Positions 26,254 through 37,087 of a stretch of 64,000 bases of DNA are shown piece by piece. The notes beneath the pieces are model-generated. The model was not told where the DNA came from. It did not search any database and was given only the letters and a program-made list of their open reading frames with translations. Position numbers and translations under genes: made by a program. The stretch spans positions 2,142,001 to 2,206,000 of the forward strand of contig CP064984.1 of NCBI GenBank assembly GCA_016699615.1, read 5' to 3'. Origin of the DNA: Sphingobacteriales bacterium. GTDB taxonomy: Bacteria; Bacteroidota; Bacteroidia; Chitinophagales; JADIYW01. Positions within the stretch are counted from its first letter, which is position 1. The number at the start of each line of letters is the position of its first letter.

Positions 26254-29200
26254 ATGAAAAAGATAATAATACTATTAGTTTGTTTTTGGTCTATGAATTT
26301 TTATATAGATGCGCAGTCTATAAAAGAATTTCCAGAAGATGATGCAGCATTTATAAGTACATATAGTACCATGCTGAAAACATGTACAAGAGAAGATTGT
26401 AAGAAAATTACATTGTGGTTTGATCAATCATTTTCAAACAGTAAATCAAAAACATATTTGCCAATAATAAAAACATTATCAAAGGCAATGCTGCAAAAAA
26501 AAGCAACAACATATCCAGTGTTCTACAATTTTACAATAATGTTGCAAAGCATAGATAGTGCAAAAATTAGTGCTGCGAATATCGAAGCTAATTTAAAAGC
26601 ATTGCAAACAATATTAGACCAATGCAATCCAGGAAATATTAAAATATTTACTCAGTATATTGAATATTTAACGGATCTGTTTTTGTATAATCAAATCTAC
26701 TATTCAAAATCAAAAAGATGGAATATATCTTCAGATTTCACGACGCAAATAGAAAATAATGCACCAGTTTTTATTTATCAAAATGCAGACATTATTGGAA
26801 CAACAGAGCAAGATACTTTAGTAATAAAAAATGTCTCAGGTAAATGTTATCCATTAGAAAATTTGTGGAAAGGTGATAAAGGAAGAATGACGCTTTCAAG
26901 AGCAGGATTTGATGCAAGTAATAATTATGTAGACTTTAAACAACATATAGTAGATTTTAATAAAGCAGATATTGTTATCGATGATGCAAATTTCACATTC
27001 AAACCATATGTTGATGAAGTATTAGTTGGAAAGTATACAGATAAACTTTTGCAAACAAAATCACAAGCAAAGTTGTATCCAAAATTTATCTCAAACAGAG
27101 ATGATGTGTCATTTAATACAAATTCAAAAGATGTTAAAATTTTAGGTGCATTTATGTTGGAAGGTACCAATACTTATTGTGTTGGCTCTGATGCTAACAA
27201 TGCTGTATTGAAATTATTTGATAAAAATAACAAAGAAAAAATTATTGTAGAAGCTGATAGAATTAATATTAGAAATTTTGAATTAGTAAATATTGAAGAT
27301 GCAATTATGCGAATTGTATTAGATAGTAATGAAATTATGCATCCATATATAAATTTTACTTATGATTCTAAAACAAAAAATATAAAAGCATTTAGAGATA
27401 TAACAAAACCACTTGCAAAACAACCTTTCTCAAGTGATTATCATAAAATGTATATTTATGCAGATGAATTCAAATGGAATCTAGATAGTTTAAACATTTT
27501 ATTTGGAATGATTGGTATCTCAGATAATAAGCCAGCAGTTTTTGAATCATACAATTACTACTACGAAGGTTTAGAAAATAAATATAAAGGTACCAATGAA
27601 GCAGGACCATTATTGAAAATTTATAGATATTATGAGAGTACGCAAGATAGAAATATTGATGCAATTTCTATGGCAGGAGAGATAAATGCCAATTCTCCAT
27701 TTCAACAAACAGAACAAATATTTTATAAACTCACAGAAGATGGATACATAGGTTATAACTCATCAACAAAAACTATAACTGTAAAAGATAAACTAATTAA
27801 TCAAGTGCTTTCTTCAAAACAAAAACAAGACTATGATAATATAAAATTCGCATCTTTTAAAAGATATAATAACGCAAAACTAAATTCTAAAACTAATATC
27901 TTGGAAATATATGGTGTTGATGAAATTAAAATAAGTGGAAAATCGCAAGTAAAATTTATACCCAAATCAGATACAGTAAGAATACAAAAAAATAGAAATC
28001 TACAATTAGGTGGAACAATCATTGCTGGGAAAGTGGATTTTGTAGCACCAGTGTTCGATTTTGATTATGATTCTTACACTTTTAGAATGAAACAAATTGA
28101 CTCATTAATATTGTATGTACCAGAAGGCGATGGAAGACCTAATGAACAAGGAATTGTAAAATTAGTAAAGTCAGAAACTGCTATTCAGAATTTATCAGGC
28201 ATACTTTATATTTCTGAACCAGATAATAAGTCAGGAAGTAGAAATAATCTTAAGTACCCATATTTCTCAAGTGTAGATACAGCAAATACTTACTACGATA
28301 ACGGAAAAAATGGTGATAAATATAGCAGAAACGATTTTAGATTTAATGTTACACCATTTGAAATAGATTCACTAACAGTTACAGCAACAGAAAATATTGA
28401 CTTGCAAGGTGAATTAATAACTGGTGGAATTTTTGAGCCAATAAAAACAAACCTTACATTACAAGAAGATAATTCATTAGGCACAACAATCAATACAACA
28501 AATAAAGGATTGAAATTATACGGAAAAGAAAGTAAATATTTTTCTTCATTAAAATTATCTAAAGAAGGTTTAAGTGGAAAAGGAAATTTTGAGTTTGGTT
28601 CTGCCAAATTGTTTGCAGATACAGCATTCTTTTTTATGGATTCAGTTTATGCAGAAATTGATAGTTTAAGAATTTTAGAAAATTCAAAATTCAAATTTCC
28701 AGATGCAAAAGTAGATGCACTAAGTATGGTATGGAATGTGCCAACAGACTCTATTGTGCTTACACCAAAAGACAATCAAAAAATTAGTATGTTTAAAAAC
28801 TCAGTAACTTTAGATGGAAGTCTGATTTTAAAAAATGATGACCTGAAAGGTGTTGGTACTTTAGAGTGGAATAAAACAAAACTTGTTTCGCAAGATATAG
28901 ATTTTACAGATAAAAGTTTTGATGCAAAAAATGGACAATTAAACCTTACAAATGATGAAGGAAACTCGCTGCTGAAATCTGATGATGTAAATGCATTCTT
29001 TGACCTAACAAAGAAAATTGCTGACATTGAGTTAAATAAAAATGATACTATACCATTAGAATCATTCAAATATATTGCAAATCCAAAGTATTTAAGATTT
29101 GATTTAGTTGCAAATACATTGCAATTAAAATCAGCATCACCAAGTAGTTTGTTTTTCTTACAATCAACTGATCCAACAAAAGAACTTTTGACCTTCGAAA

Positions 29201-30765
29201 CAAGCTCAGCAGACTTAAACTTGAATGACAATACAATACATTTTGGCGGAATTAAAGATTTGAAATTAGCAGACTCAAAAGTACAACCAAATAAAGATGA
29301 AATTTATATAGAAGCTGATGGTAGTGTGCGTACATTAAACAAGGCAATATTGATTTTTAATGCAGATAGTAATTTTCATAAAGTAAAAAACTCAACAATA
29401 AATATTATTTCTAGAAATAATTTTACAGCAAATGGAGAATATGAATACAAATCTATTGATGGTTTAGTTGAAGTAATTAAAATTCCAGAAATAGCAGTGA
29501 ATACTTCATTTACAAAAGAAATTACAATTCAAGAAGGCAAAAAGAAAATAAAACAAACTGTAACTGATGAAGATAAAATATATACTTACGCAAAAACTGA
29601 AATATTAGAGGAAGATAAATTTAAACTCAATAAGAAAGTATTTTATAAAGGCGCATTTGAGTTTGATTCAAAAAATAAAGACATAAATATTGATGGTTAT
29701 GCAAAAATTGTGCTTTCTGTTGTTGAAACTGATTGGATACCAATCAAACAAAAATTAGATCCAAACAAACCAGAAGTAAGTATTGATAGTTTATTAGCAA
29801 AAGCTACAAACCTAGTCACAGGATTATTTTATGATAAATTGTCATATGAGTTTTATACAAACATATTGCAAGAAAAAAGAAGTGTTGAAGATGCAGACAT
29901 TTTTTCTATCAGAGGCAATATGTCATTTAATAATGAACCAAACGTAATAATATTTGGTAATGACGCAGCCTTTGCTAAACCAATGACCAATGCATCAGCA
30001 TTAAAATACAACGAAGTAACCAAGAAAATGACTGCAACAGGAAAAATAAATCTTGGACTGAGGTTAGGCGAAAATAGCGCAGTTGGCGTGGGCGATTTCG
30101 AATATAATAATGATAAGAATATTGTCTTAAATATGGATTTGGCAGTAAATACATTAATAAATCCAGACGTAGCAAATTATGTCATCTCATCATTTATTAC
30201 AGCAGATTCAAATTTTATATATACAAACTATAGAAGAAATAATTTAATTCAGCGCACATTATCGCTGTTGTGCAACGATACATTAGATTCAAAATATATT
30301 GTAGGATCAATGTATATGAAAGATTCTTTATATAAACCAGAAAGTTTAAATTATGATTTGGTATTTAGTGGCACAAAATTTTTCTGGGATGAGATTGACG
30401 GAAGTTTCAAATCAATTGGAGACATAAACTTACCATATTTCGGAAATAGTATTGTAAAAAGACCATACAAAGCATACATAGAATTTGGTTACGGCGATGG
30501 AGGAGATTACATCAATATTGTTTTAGAAAATAAAATGAAAGAATGGTTGTACATCAAGGTTAAAAAAGGACAGATGGGCATTGTCTCATCCGTTCCAGAC
30601 ATATATGCATATTTAGTAGGTTTGCCAGATGCTAGTAGAAATGTAAGAAACGGCAGATTGTTGATATTTGAATTAATGCCAGCTAGTAGCACCATGAAAG
30701 ATGATTATATGCTTAGAATGGATGATTTCTACGAAAGATTCAAATCAAAATTACAAACTAAGTAA
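26254..30765 (+). CDS. Very large exported protein of unknown function (1503 residues)
   Basis: I do not recognise a characterised family. The protein has a signal peptide (MKKIIILLVCFWSMNFYIDAQ) and then about 1480 residues with no membrane segment. From about 600 onwards it is dense in short alternating strands of the kind seen in beta-helix or bridge-like lipid-transfer proteins (GLKLYGKESKYFSSLKLSKEG; NLQLGGTIIAGKVDFVAP). The first 200 residues look more helical. The C-terminal ~150 residues (GTKFFWDEIDGSFKSIGDI, then FELMPASSTMKDDYMLRMD) look like a compact domain. A periplasmic or surface location is inferred. It is tightly packed in an operon-like run with prmA before and a methyltransferase directly after it. 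The single frame is intact over 4.5 kb. Confidence 0.8.
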   Translation: MKKIIILLVCFWSMNFYIDAQSIKEFPEDDAAFISTYSTMLKTCTREDCKKITLWFDQSFSNSKSKTYLPIIKTLSKAMLQKKATTYPVFYNFTIMLQSIDSAKISAANIEANLKALQTILDQCNPGNIKIFTQYIEYLTDLFLYNQIYYSKSKRWNISSDFTTQIENNAPVFIYQNADIIGTTEQDTLVIKNVSGKCYPLENLWKGDKGRMTLSRAGFDASNNYVDFKQHIVDFNKADIVIDDANFTFKPYVDEVLVGKYTDKLLQTKSQAKLYPKFISNRDDVSFNTNSKDVKILGAFMLEGTNTYCVGSDANNAVLKLFDKNNKEKIIVEADRINIRNFELVNIEDAIMRIVLDSNEIMHPYINFTYDSKTKNIKAFRDITKPLAKQPFSSDYHKMYIYADEFKWNLDSLNILFGMIGISDNKPAVFESYNYYYEGLENKYKGTNEAGPLLKIYRYYESTQDRNIDAISMAGEINANSPFQQTEQIFYKLTEDGYIGYNSSTKTITVKDKLINQVLSSKQKQDYDNIKFASFKRYNNAKLNSKTNILEIYGVDEIKISGKSQVKFIPKSDTVRIQKNRNLQLGGTIIAGKVDFVAPVFDFDYDSYTFRMKQIDSLILYVPEGDGRPNEQGIVKLVKSETAIQNLSGILYISEPDNKSGSRNNLKYPYFSSVDTANTYYDNGKNGDKYSRNDFRFNVTPFEIDSLTVTATENIDLQGELITGGIFEPIKTNLTLQEDNSLGTTINTTNKGLKLYGKESKYFSSLKLSKEGLSGKGNFEFGSAKLFADTAFFFMDSVYAEIDSLRILENSKFKFPDAKVDALSMVWNVPTDSIVLTPKDNQKISMFKNSVTLDGSLILKNDDLKGVGTLEWNKTKLVSQDIDFTDKSFDAKNGQLNLTNDEGNSLLKSDDVNAFFDLTKKIADIELNKNDTIPLESFKYIANPKYLRFDLVANTLQLKSASPSSLFFLQSTDPTKELLTFETSSADLNLNDNTIHFGGIKDLKLADSKVQPNKDEIYIEADGSVRTLNKAILIFNADSNFHKVKNSTINIISRNNFTANGEYEYKSIDGLVEVIKIPEIAVNTSFTKEITIQEGKKKIKQTVTDEDKIYTYAKTEILEEDKFKLNKKVFYKGAFEFDSKNKDINIDGYAKIVLSVVETDWIPIKQKLDPNKPEVSIDSLLAKATNLVTGLFYDKLSYEFYTNILQEKRSVEDADIFSIRGNMSFNNEPNVIIFGNDAAFAKPMTNASALKYNEVTKKMTATGKINLGLRLGENSAVGVGDFEYNNDKNIVLNMDLAVNTLINPDVANYVISSFITADSNFIYTNYRRNNLIQRTLSLLCNDTLDSKYIVGSMYMKDSLYKPESLNYDLVFSGTKFFWDEIDGSFKSIGDINLPYFGNSIVKRPYKAYIEFGYGDGGDYINIVLENKMKEWLYIKVKKGQMGIVSSVPDIYAYLVGLPDASRNVRNGRLLIFELMPASSTMKDDYMLRMDDFYERFKSKLQTK

Positions 30766-31428
30766 ATGAATGAATTTCCAGTTTGGAAAAAAGCATTGAG
30801 TTATTTTTGGGAGTTTAATCTTGAAAAAATAAATTCAGAGTTTAGTGGCGAGTTGCAAGTTACCTATCACAAAAACAACTTAAAACTAATTACAGAAAAT
30901 GCTATTTATTCATTTGGTAATCATTATACATCATTCAAAGAAGCATTTCAATACATTCAAATCAAAGACCAAAAAGTAGAATCAGTTTTGGTACTTGGAT
31001 TAGGCTTAGGTAGCGTAATACAACAGTTAGAAGCACATCAAACAATAAAGAATATTACTACAGTAGAAATTGATAAAGACATTATTTATCTATGTAAAAA
31101 GTACCTCAATACAAAGTATAATATTGAATATATAAATAATGATGCACTAAAATTTGTAAATGAAAACAAAAAAAAATACGATTTAATTATTGTCGATTTG
31201 TATATAGATGATGTTACACCATCAAACTTTCAGACAAAATATTTTCTAGAACAATTACATAATTTAGTATCAATAAAAGGTATGTTGTTGTTTAGTAAAT
31301 TAGAAATCTCCATTCAAAACAAAGTTGAAAATGATAATTTTTCTAAACTATTTCTGTCAATATTTCCGCAGTCATTTTCAATCAATACAAACGGAAATAA
31401 AATATTTATTTATCAAGACAAAAACTAA
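30766..31428 (+). CDS. Spermidine synthase-like methyltransferase
   Basis: A 220-residue Rossmann-fold protein. VLVLGLGLGSVIQQLEAH near 75-92 and VEIDKDIIYLCKKYL near 102-116 match the glycine-rich and acidic motifs of the spermidine synthase/SAM-methyltransferase superfamily. DLIIVDLYIDDVTPSNFQTKYFLEQL gives the DxY/DD region used by aminopropyl transferases. The N-terminal beta domain of true spermidine synthases is short here, so it may be a related transferase or a methyltransferase. Its ATG follows the stop of the 1503-residue gene directly, and it overlaps the end of prfB by four bases on the opposite strand. Confidence 0.7.
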   Translation: MNEFPVWKKALSYFWEFNLEKINSEFSGELQVTYHKNNLKLITENAIYSFGNHYTSFKEAFQYIQIKDQKVESVLVLGLGLGSVIQQLEAHQTIKNITTVEIDKDIIYLCKKYLNTKYNIEYINNDALKFVNENKKKYDLIIVDLYIDDVTPSNFQTKYFLEQLHNLVSIKGMLLFSKLEISIQNKVENDNFSKLFLSIFPQSFSINTNGNKIFIYQDKN

Positions 31429-32506
31429 ACATTGCTTTTGTGCAATAAATATGCTTTGAAAAAACCATTCAAGTTGCCATCCAATACATCATCAGGATTT
31501 GTAGATTTGTAACCACTGCGCAAATCTTTTACCCATCTATCATCAAGCACATAACTACGAATTTGTGAGCCCCATTCATTCTTCATTTTTTGAGCTTCTA
31601 ATGCATCTCTTGCTTCCAATTTTTTCTGCAATTCTATTTCATACAATTTAGATTTCAACATTTTTAATGCAGTTTCTCTATTTTGTATCTGAGAACGTTG
31701 CGTTTGGCATTCGCAAACTACACCACTTGGCAAGTGTCTTACACGCACAGCAGATTCCGTCTTGTTCATGCTGTCCACCAGCACCTTGCGCTCTAAAAAC
31801 ATCCCATTCCAAATCAGCAGGATTTATTTCTATTTCAATAGTATCATCAACCACAGGATGCACAAAAACAGAACAAAAAGAAGTCATACGTTTGCCTTGT
31901 GCATTAAAAGGAGAAACTCTAACCAATCTATGCACACCATTTTCACCTTTCAACATACCAAATGCATAGTCACCACTAATTTCTAATGCTACAGATTTTA
32001 TTCCAGCCACATCGCCTTCTTGATAATCTAATTCAGCTACTTTGTAGCCATTTTTCTGTGCCCACATGGTGTACATACGCAAAAGCATACTTCCCCAATC
32101 GCACGCTTCTGTGCCACCAGCACCAGCATTTATTTCCAAAATAGCAGAAAGTACATCTTCTTCTTTGTTTAGCGTAGCTTTAAATTCTGTTTCCTCCAAT
32201 TCTTCTATACAAAGCAAATATTGTGCTTCTACTTCATCTTCAGTTGCTTCTTCAATTTCGCAAAATTCTCTCAATACAACTAAATCGTCAATTTTAGTTT
32301 GTAGTGCTTGATATACATTTACCCAATGTTTATCAGTTTTTATTTCTTTCATTTTTGCCTTAGCTTCAATAGGATTATCCCAAAAGTTGGGTGCTAAGGT
32401 CTTTGCTTCATCATCTTTTATCTTTTCAATACGATTATCTACGTCAAAGATACCTCCTCAGCGCCGTCGCTTTATCCTGTAAGGATTTTAATTGTTCATT
32501 AGTCAT
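31425..32506 (-). CDS. prfB: Peptide chain release factor 2 with programmed +1 frameshift, plus a 2-bp lesion at GGQ
   Basis: The gene starts at ATG 32506 (MTNEQLKSLQDKATALRRYL), reaches an in-frame TGA at 32446-32444, and continues in the +1 frame (DVDNRIEKIKDDEAKTLAPN) to give a release factor of about 360 residues. The shift site is the canonical CTTTGAC preceded by AGGAGG, which lets RF2 levels control their own synthesis. RF2 reads UGA and UAA stop codons. A second break lies at 31766/31767: the sequence reads GAGGQH, then needs two more bases to continue VNKTESAVR. Loss of one TG from a TGTG is the simplest explanation. Since the gene is essential, I infer a consensus error. A TAATTTTG -7 box lies four bases upstream of the ATG. 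Confidence 0.88.
32443..32458 (-). promoter_or_regulatory. prfB programmed frameshift site
   Basis: On the minus strand, AGGAGG (32458-32453) is followed by TAT and then CTTTGAC (32449-32443). This matches the known RF2 autoregulatory site: an internal Shine-Dalgarno-like stimulator, a CTT slippery codon, and a TGA C poor-termination context. Confidence 0.92.
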
Positions 32507-32510
32507 ATTG

Positions 32511-32518
32511 CAAAATTA
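32511..32518 (-). promoter_or_regulatory. -7 promoter element of prfB
   Basis: TAATTTTG on the minus strand ends four bases before the ATG at 32506, implying a very short or absent leader. The rest of 32519-32713 is AT-rich with no other clear signal. Confidence 0.45.
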
Positions 32519-32713
32519 AAGATTTTATGCCATATATCTTTTTTCTGTGTTTAATATTTTTTTATGCTTAAGTTAATAATTAATATTAAATTAATAAAAA
32601 TAGTATATGATTTTATTAATGTGATAAACTTATCCACTTTATACAAAAATTAACGGTTCTAATTTTCTACTTCAATACTTTTTTTACATTTTCACATTCT
32701 AAATCTTTTTACT

Positions 32714-35700
32714 ATGTGCGATTTTGCTCCACTACACTGTCATACCCAATTTTCACTCTTAGATGGAGCAACAGATATTGATGCTATGGTAAAAAAAGCA
32801 AAAGAAGATGGAATGCAAGCAGTTGCCATCACAGACCATGGCAATATGTTCGGTGTGTTTAAATTTTTCGCAGCTTGCAAAAAATATGGAATAAAACCAA
32901 TATTAGGTTGTGAAGTATATGTAGTAGAAGATAGGTTTAATAAAAATTTACGAGAGAAAATAAAGATAAACGATACCATCAATTATTGTTGGCAAAAAAT
33001 GAAATTGGATATAAAAATCTAATGCACATTGTATCTACAGGATTTATTGATGGATTGTATATGGATTTTCCTAGAGTTGATTTTGAACTAATAAAAGAAT
33101 ATCATGAAGGTATAATTGCTAGCACATGTTGCGTTGGAGGAGAAGTGCCACAAACACTAATAAATAAAGGATTTGAGGAAGCCGAAAAAGTATTTAAAAA
33201 ATGGTACGATGTATTTGGAGACGATTATTATGTAGAACTACAAAGACATCAAATTCAAGAATTTGATAATACAGGTTGGAGTCAAGAAGCAATTAATCAA
33301 GAATTGCTAAAGCTTGCTGATAAGTTTAAGTCATTGCCTATTGCAACTAATGATTCTCATTACTTAGACCAAAAAGATTTTGAAGCACATGATATTTTAT
33401 TGTGTCTGCAAACAGGAAAAGATTTTGCTGACCCAGATAGATTCAAATTTGAGAACGACCAATTCTTTTTCAAAACACAATATCAGATGAAAGAATTGTT
33501 CAAGGATATTCCTCAAGCCATTGAAAATACATTGCATATTGCAGAAAAAATAGAATCTTTAAATCTTGAGCGAACAGTTTTGTTGCCTGCTTTCCAAATT
33601 CCAGTCGGCTTTAAAGACCAAAACGAATATCTAAGATTTCTAACTTTTGAAGGTGCAAAAAAAAGATGGGGCGATATATTACCAATTGAAATAATTGAAC
33701 GATTAGATTTTGAATTAGCAACAATTGAGCGCATGGGCTTTCCTGGTTACTTTCTTATTGTTCAAGATTTTATACAAGAAGGCAAAAAAATGAATGTTGC
33801 AATTGGTCCAGGTAGAGGATCAGCAGCAGGTTCAGCGGTTGCCTATGCAATAGGTATTACTAATGTAGATCCAATTAAGTATAACCTGCTTTTCGAACGT
33901 TTTCTAAATCCAGATAGAATTTCAATGCCAGATATGGATATTGATTTTGATGATGCAGGACGCGAAAAAGTAATCGATTATGTAGTTGATAAATATGGTA
34001 AAAATCAAGTAGCACAGATTATTACTTATGGTACTATGGCAGCAAAAAGTTGCATTAGAGATATTGGAAGAGTACTAAAAGTACCATTGTCTGAAACAGA
34101 TAGAATGGCAAAATTAATTCCTGATGGAGTTGGCGTTAAATTAAAAGATGCGTTTAAAGATGTTGAAGAATTGCGCATATTAAAAAGTGACAACAAAGAC
34201 TTAAGAGGAAAAACACTACAATTAGCAGAAGTATTAGAAGGCTCAGTAAGACACAGAGGCATTCATGCTGCTGGCGTTATTATTGCACCAGATGATATCA
34301 AAAAATATGTACCAATATGTACAGCAAAAGATGCAGATTTATATGTAACTCAGTTTGATGGAAAATACATAGAAAGTGCAGGCATGCTTAAAATGGATTT
34401 TCTTGGATTAAAAACATTAACAATAATCAAAGATGCCATCAAATTAATTAAAAAGAATCATAACATAGATATCGATGTAGATACACTTCCGTTTGATGAT
34501 ATTGCAACATATCAGTTATTTCAACGTGGCGAAACAGTAGGTATTTTTCAGTTTGAGAGTGCTGGAATGCAAAACTGTTTGAAAGATTTAAAACCAGACT
34601 GTTTTGAAGATTTAATTGCGATGAACGCATTGTATCGACCAGGACCAATGGATTATATTCCAAACTACATCAATAGAAAACATGGCAAAGAACCAGTAGT
34701 TTATGATTTACCTGAAATGGAAGGTTATCTTAAAGATACTTATGGAATCACAGTTTATCAAGAACAGGTGATGTTGCTGTCTCAGAAGTTAGCCAACTTT
34801 ACAAAAGGTAAAGCGGATGAACTTAGAAAAGCAATGGGTAAAAAAGATAAAGCAAAATTAGATAGTTTGTATTCTTTATTTATCGAAGGTTGCCTTGCAA
34901 ATAATTTGGACGAAAAAATATGTAATAAAATTTGGGCAGACTGGGAAAAGTTTGCATCCTATGCATTTAATAAATCACACTCTACTTGTTATGCGTATGT
35001 TGCATTTCAAACAGCATATCTAAAAACACATTATCCAGCAGAGTATATGGCAGCAGTACTTTCACATAATATGAATGATATCAAATCTGTGAATTTCTTT
35101 TTGAGCGAATGTAGAAGAATGAATATTCCAACATTAGGACCAGATATTAATGAAAGTGATATACAGTTTTCAGTAAATAAAAGAGGCGAAATCAGGTTCG
35201 CACTTTCAGCATTGAAAGGCGTAGGTGAGGCAGCAGTTTCTGCAATATTAGAAGAAAGAGAGAATGGTTTTTTTACATCAATTTTTGATCTTACCAAAAG
35301 AGTTAATCTAAGAGCAGTAAATAAAAAAAATATAGAAGTATTAGCACAAGCTGGAGCTTTTGATAGTTTTGGTGATGCACATAGAGCACAATATTTCCAT
35401 GTATATAAAGATGATTCTACATTTATAGAATTAGCAATTAGATTTGGAAACAATGTAAAAGAAAGACAATCATCAAACGCTTTTTCTTTATTCGGAGAAA
35501 CAAAAGATGCAGAAATACCAGAACCAGAAATTCCACATGAAAATACATGGTCAAATTTTGATCAACTACAAAAAGAAAAAGAAGTTACAGGAATTTATAT
35601 ATCAGGTCATCCATTAGATGAATTTGGTGTAGAAATAAAACATTTGTGCAATACAGATTTTGAGCATCTAGATAATTTTAAGAACAAAGAAGTGATAGTG

Positions 35701-36189
35701 CCTTGTTTGGTAGCACATGTCAATAAAAGAGTAGATAAAAATGGGAAACCTTGGGCAATAGTTACTTTCGAAGATTTGACAAGTACACAAGAAGTATTGA
35801 TGTTTAATGAAGACTATATAAAATATATGGCATATTTAGAGTCTGGAACAAGATTAGTACTTAGAGGAAATTATAGACCAAGTTTTAGAGACAAAGAAAA
35901 GTTTGAAATAAAAATCAATAGTTTATCTTATTTGCAAGATTTATTGGAGAAAAATGCAAAATCTATTAGAATAATGATAAAATACTCAGATTTAGATACA
36001 CAATTAGTAGATAAAATATTTTCAATATTGCAAAAACACAAAGGCAAAAAATCATTTACCATATATTTGTTTGATAATACAGAACAAGCATTGCCTTTTT
36101 CTAGTAATAAAATTAGCATAAATATTACAAAAGAATTATGCGATGAATTAGATCAAATAACAAAAATTAAAACAAAAGTTATCTTTTAA
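32714..36189 (+). CDS. dnaE: DNA polymerase III alpha subunit, 1-bp frameshift as sequenced
   Basis: The catalytic subunit of the replicative polymerase, about 1158 residues. The first frame (32714-33022) holds the start of the PHP domain: CHTQFSLLDGATDIDAM and AITDHGNMFGVFKFF. It then runs off-frame at a three-T run (32947-32949), where a fourth T would read NKNFTRENKDKRYHQLLLAKNEIGY, joining the main frame. The palm domain shows GPGRGSAAGSAVAY and the catalytic aspartates in PDMDIDFDD, followed by the HhH and OB regions. Because the gene is indispensable and the defect is a homopolymer loss, I read it as a sequencing error and annotate one gene. It diverges from prfB with a 207-base AT-rich gap. 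Confidence 0.92.
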
Positions 36190-36234
36190 TATTGTAAAAA
36201 AGAACTCAAGCCTAAATTAACCTCAAATATTTAA

Positions 36235-36242
36235 TATATTTG
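36235..36242 (+). promoter_or_regulatory. -7 promoter element of the TPR gene
   Basis: TATATTTG ends three bases before the ATG at 36246. If transcription starts the usual few bases downstream of the box, the mRNA would begin at or next to its start codon. Confidence 0.5.
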
Positions 36243-36245
36243 TCC

Positions 36246-37034
36246 ATGCAAAAAGGAATACTATTTAGTTTATTATTCTTATGTCTTCAAATTATTCACG
36301 CGCAGAATATAAAGATTGATACATTAGCATATCCTGAACACTTCGAGTTTATTGCACCACTTAGAATTTTAGATGATCAATCAGCTGAGTTTTATTATAT
36401 GGAAGCAAATAGCTATTATATCAAAAAACAAATAGAGCCAGCAAAAGTATTAATTAATAAAGCAACAAGCATGCAAGCAGAAAATGCAAACTATTGGATG
36501 ATTAAAGCATGGATTTTCATTGCAGATGCAGATTATAAAACAGCACTTTTTGCTGCGCAAAAAACAGCAATACTACAACCAAATAATTGGAAGTCACATT
36601 ATTGTTTAGCTTATGCAAAGCAACTTTCAGGAGATTATGTTGGTGCAGTAATAGACTATAGTAGAGTAATAATGATGCAGTCAAACAATCATTTGTCATA
36701 CGTAGGTAGAGCAAATTGCAAAGAAGCAATAAAAGATTTTGAAGGCGCAATTGCAGATTATAGTATAGCTATTATGCTAAAAAATACAGATGAAAAATCA
36801 TATTTGAATAGAGGCATTTTACAATACAAACTAAAAAACTATAATGATGCAATTAATGATTTATCTATCGCAATCGTAAAAATGGAAGATAATGAGCAAG
36901 CATATTATTATAGAGGAGCAGCATATTTAGAACTAAAAGACTACGCAAACGCATGTACCAATTTTACAAAATCTAAAGAATTGGGCAATAAAAACATCAA
37001 CAGCGAAATCAATAATTATTGTATTAGGAAATAA
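36246..37034 (+). CDS. Exported tetratricopeptide-repeat protein
   Basis: A 262-residue protein from ATG 36246, with a signal peptide MQKGILFSLLFLCLQIIHAQ. Residues 50-255 form about six TPR-like helical pairs (ANYWMIKAWIFIADADYKTALFAAQKTAI; SYVGRANCKEAIKDFEGAIADYS; SYLNRGILQYKLKNYNDAINDLS; AYYYRGAAYLELKDYANACTNF are the conserved repeat cores, abbreviated here only by position in the chain: roughly residues 80, 155, 190 and 225). TPRs are protein-binding scaffolds, and no enzyme domain is present. A periplasmic role is inferred. It has its own promoter-like element and is followed by the DUF4476 gene after 53 bases. Confidence 0.82.
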   Translation: MQKGILFSLLFLCLQIIHAQNIKIDTLAYPEHFEFIAPLRILDDQSAEFYYMEANSYYIKKQIEPAKVLINKATSMQAENANYWMIKAWIFIADADYKTALFAAQKTAILQPNNWKSHYCLAYAKQLSGDYVGAVIDYSRVIMMQSNNHLSYVGRANCKEAIKDFEGAIADYSIAIMLKNTDEKSYLNRGILQYKLKNYNDAINDLSIAIVKMEDNEQAYYYRGAAYLELKDYANACTNFTKSKELGNKNINSEINNYCIRK

Positions 37035-37087
37035 TGTAATTTTTTGGCATAAGTTTTGGATAATACAGTTTATCTAAAATATTTTGT

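Noticed and set aside
32630..32638. TTATCCACT, eight of nine bases of a DnaA box, in the AT-rich gap between prfB and dnaE
   Set aside because: Only one copy is present and no origin-linked genes (dnaA, dnaN, gidA) are near. One match in AT-rich DNA is expected by chance.
32714..33022. A separate small PHP-domain protein upstream of dnaE
   Set aside because: The frame stops only because of a missing base in a T run. Restoring it gives one continuous DnaE.
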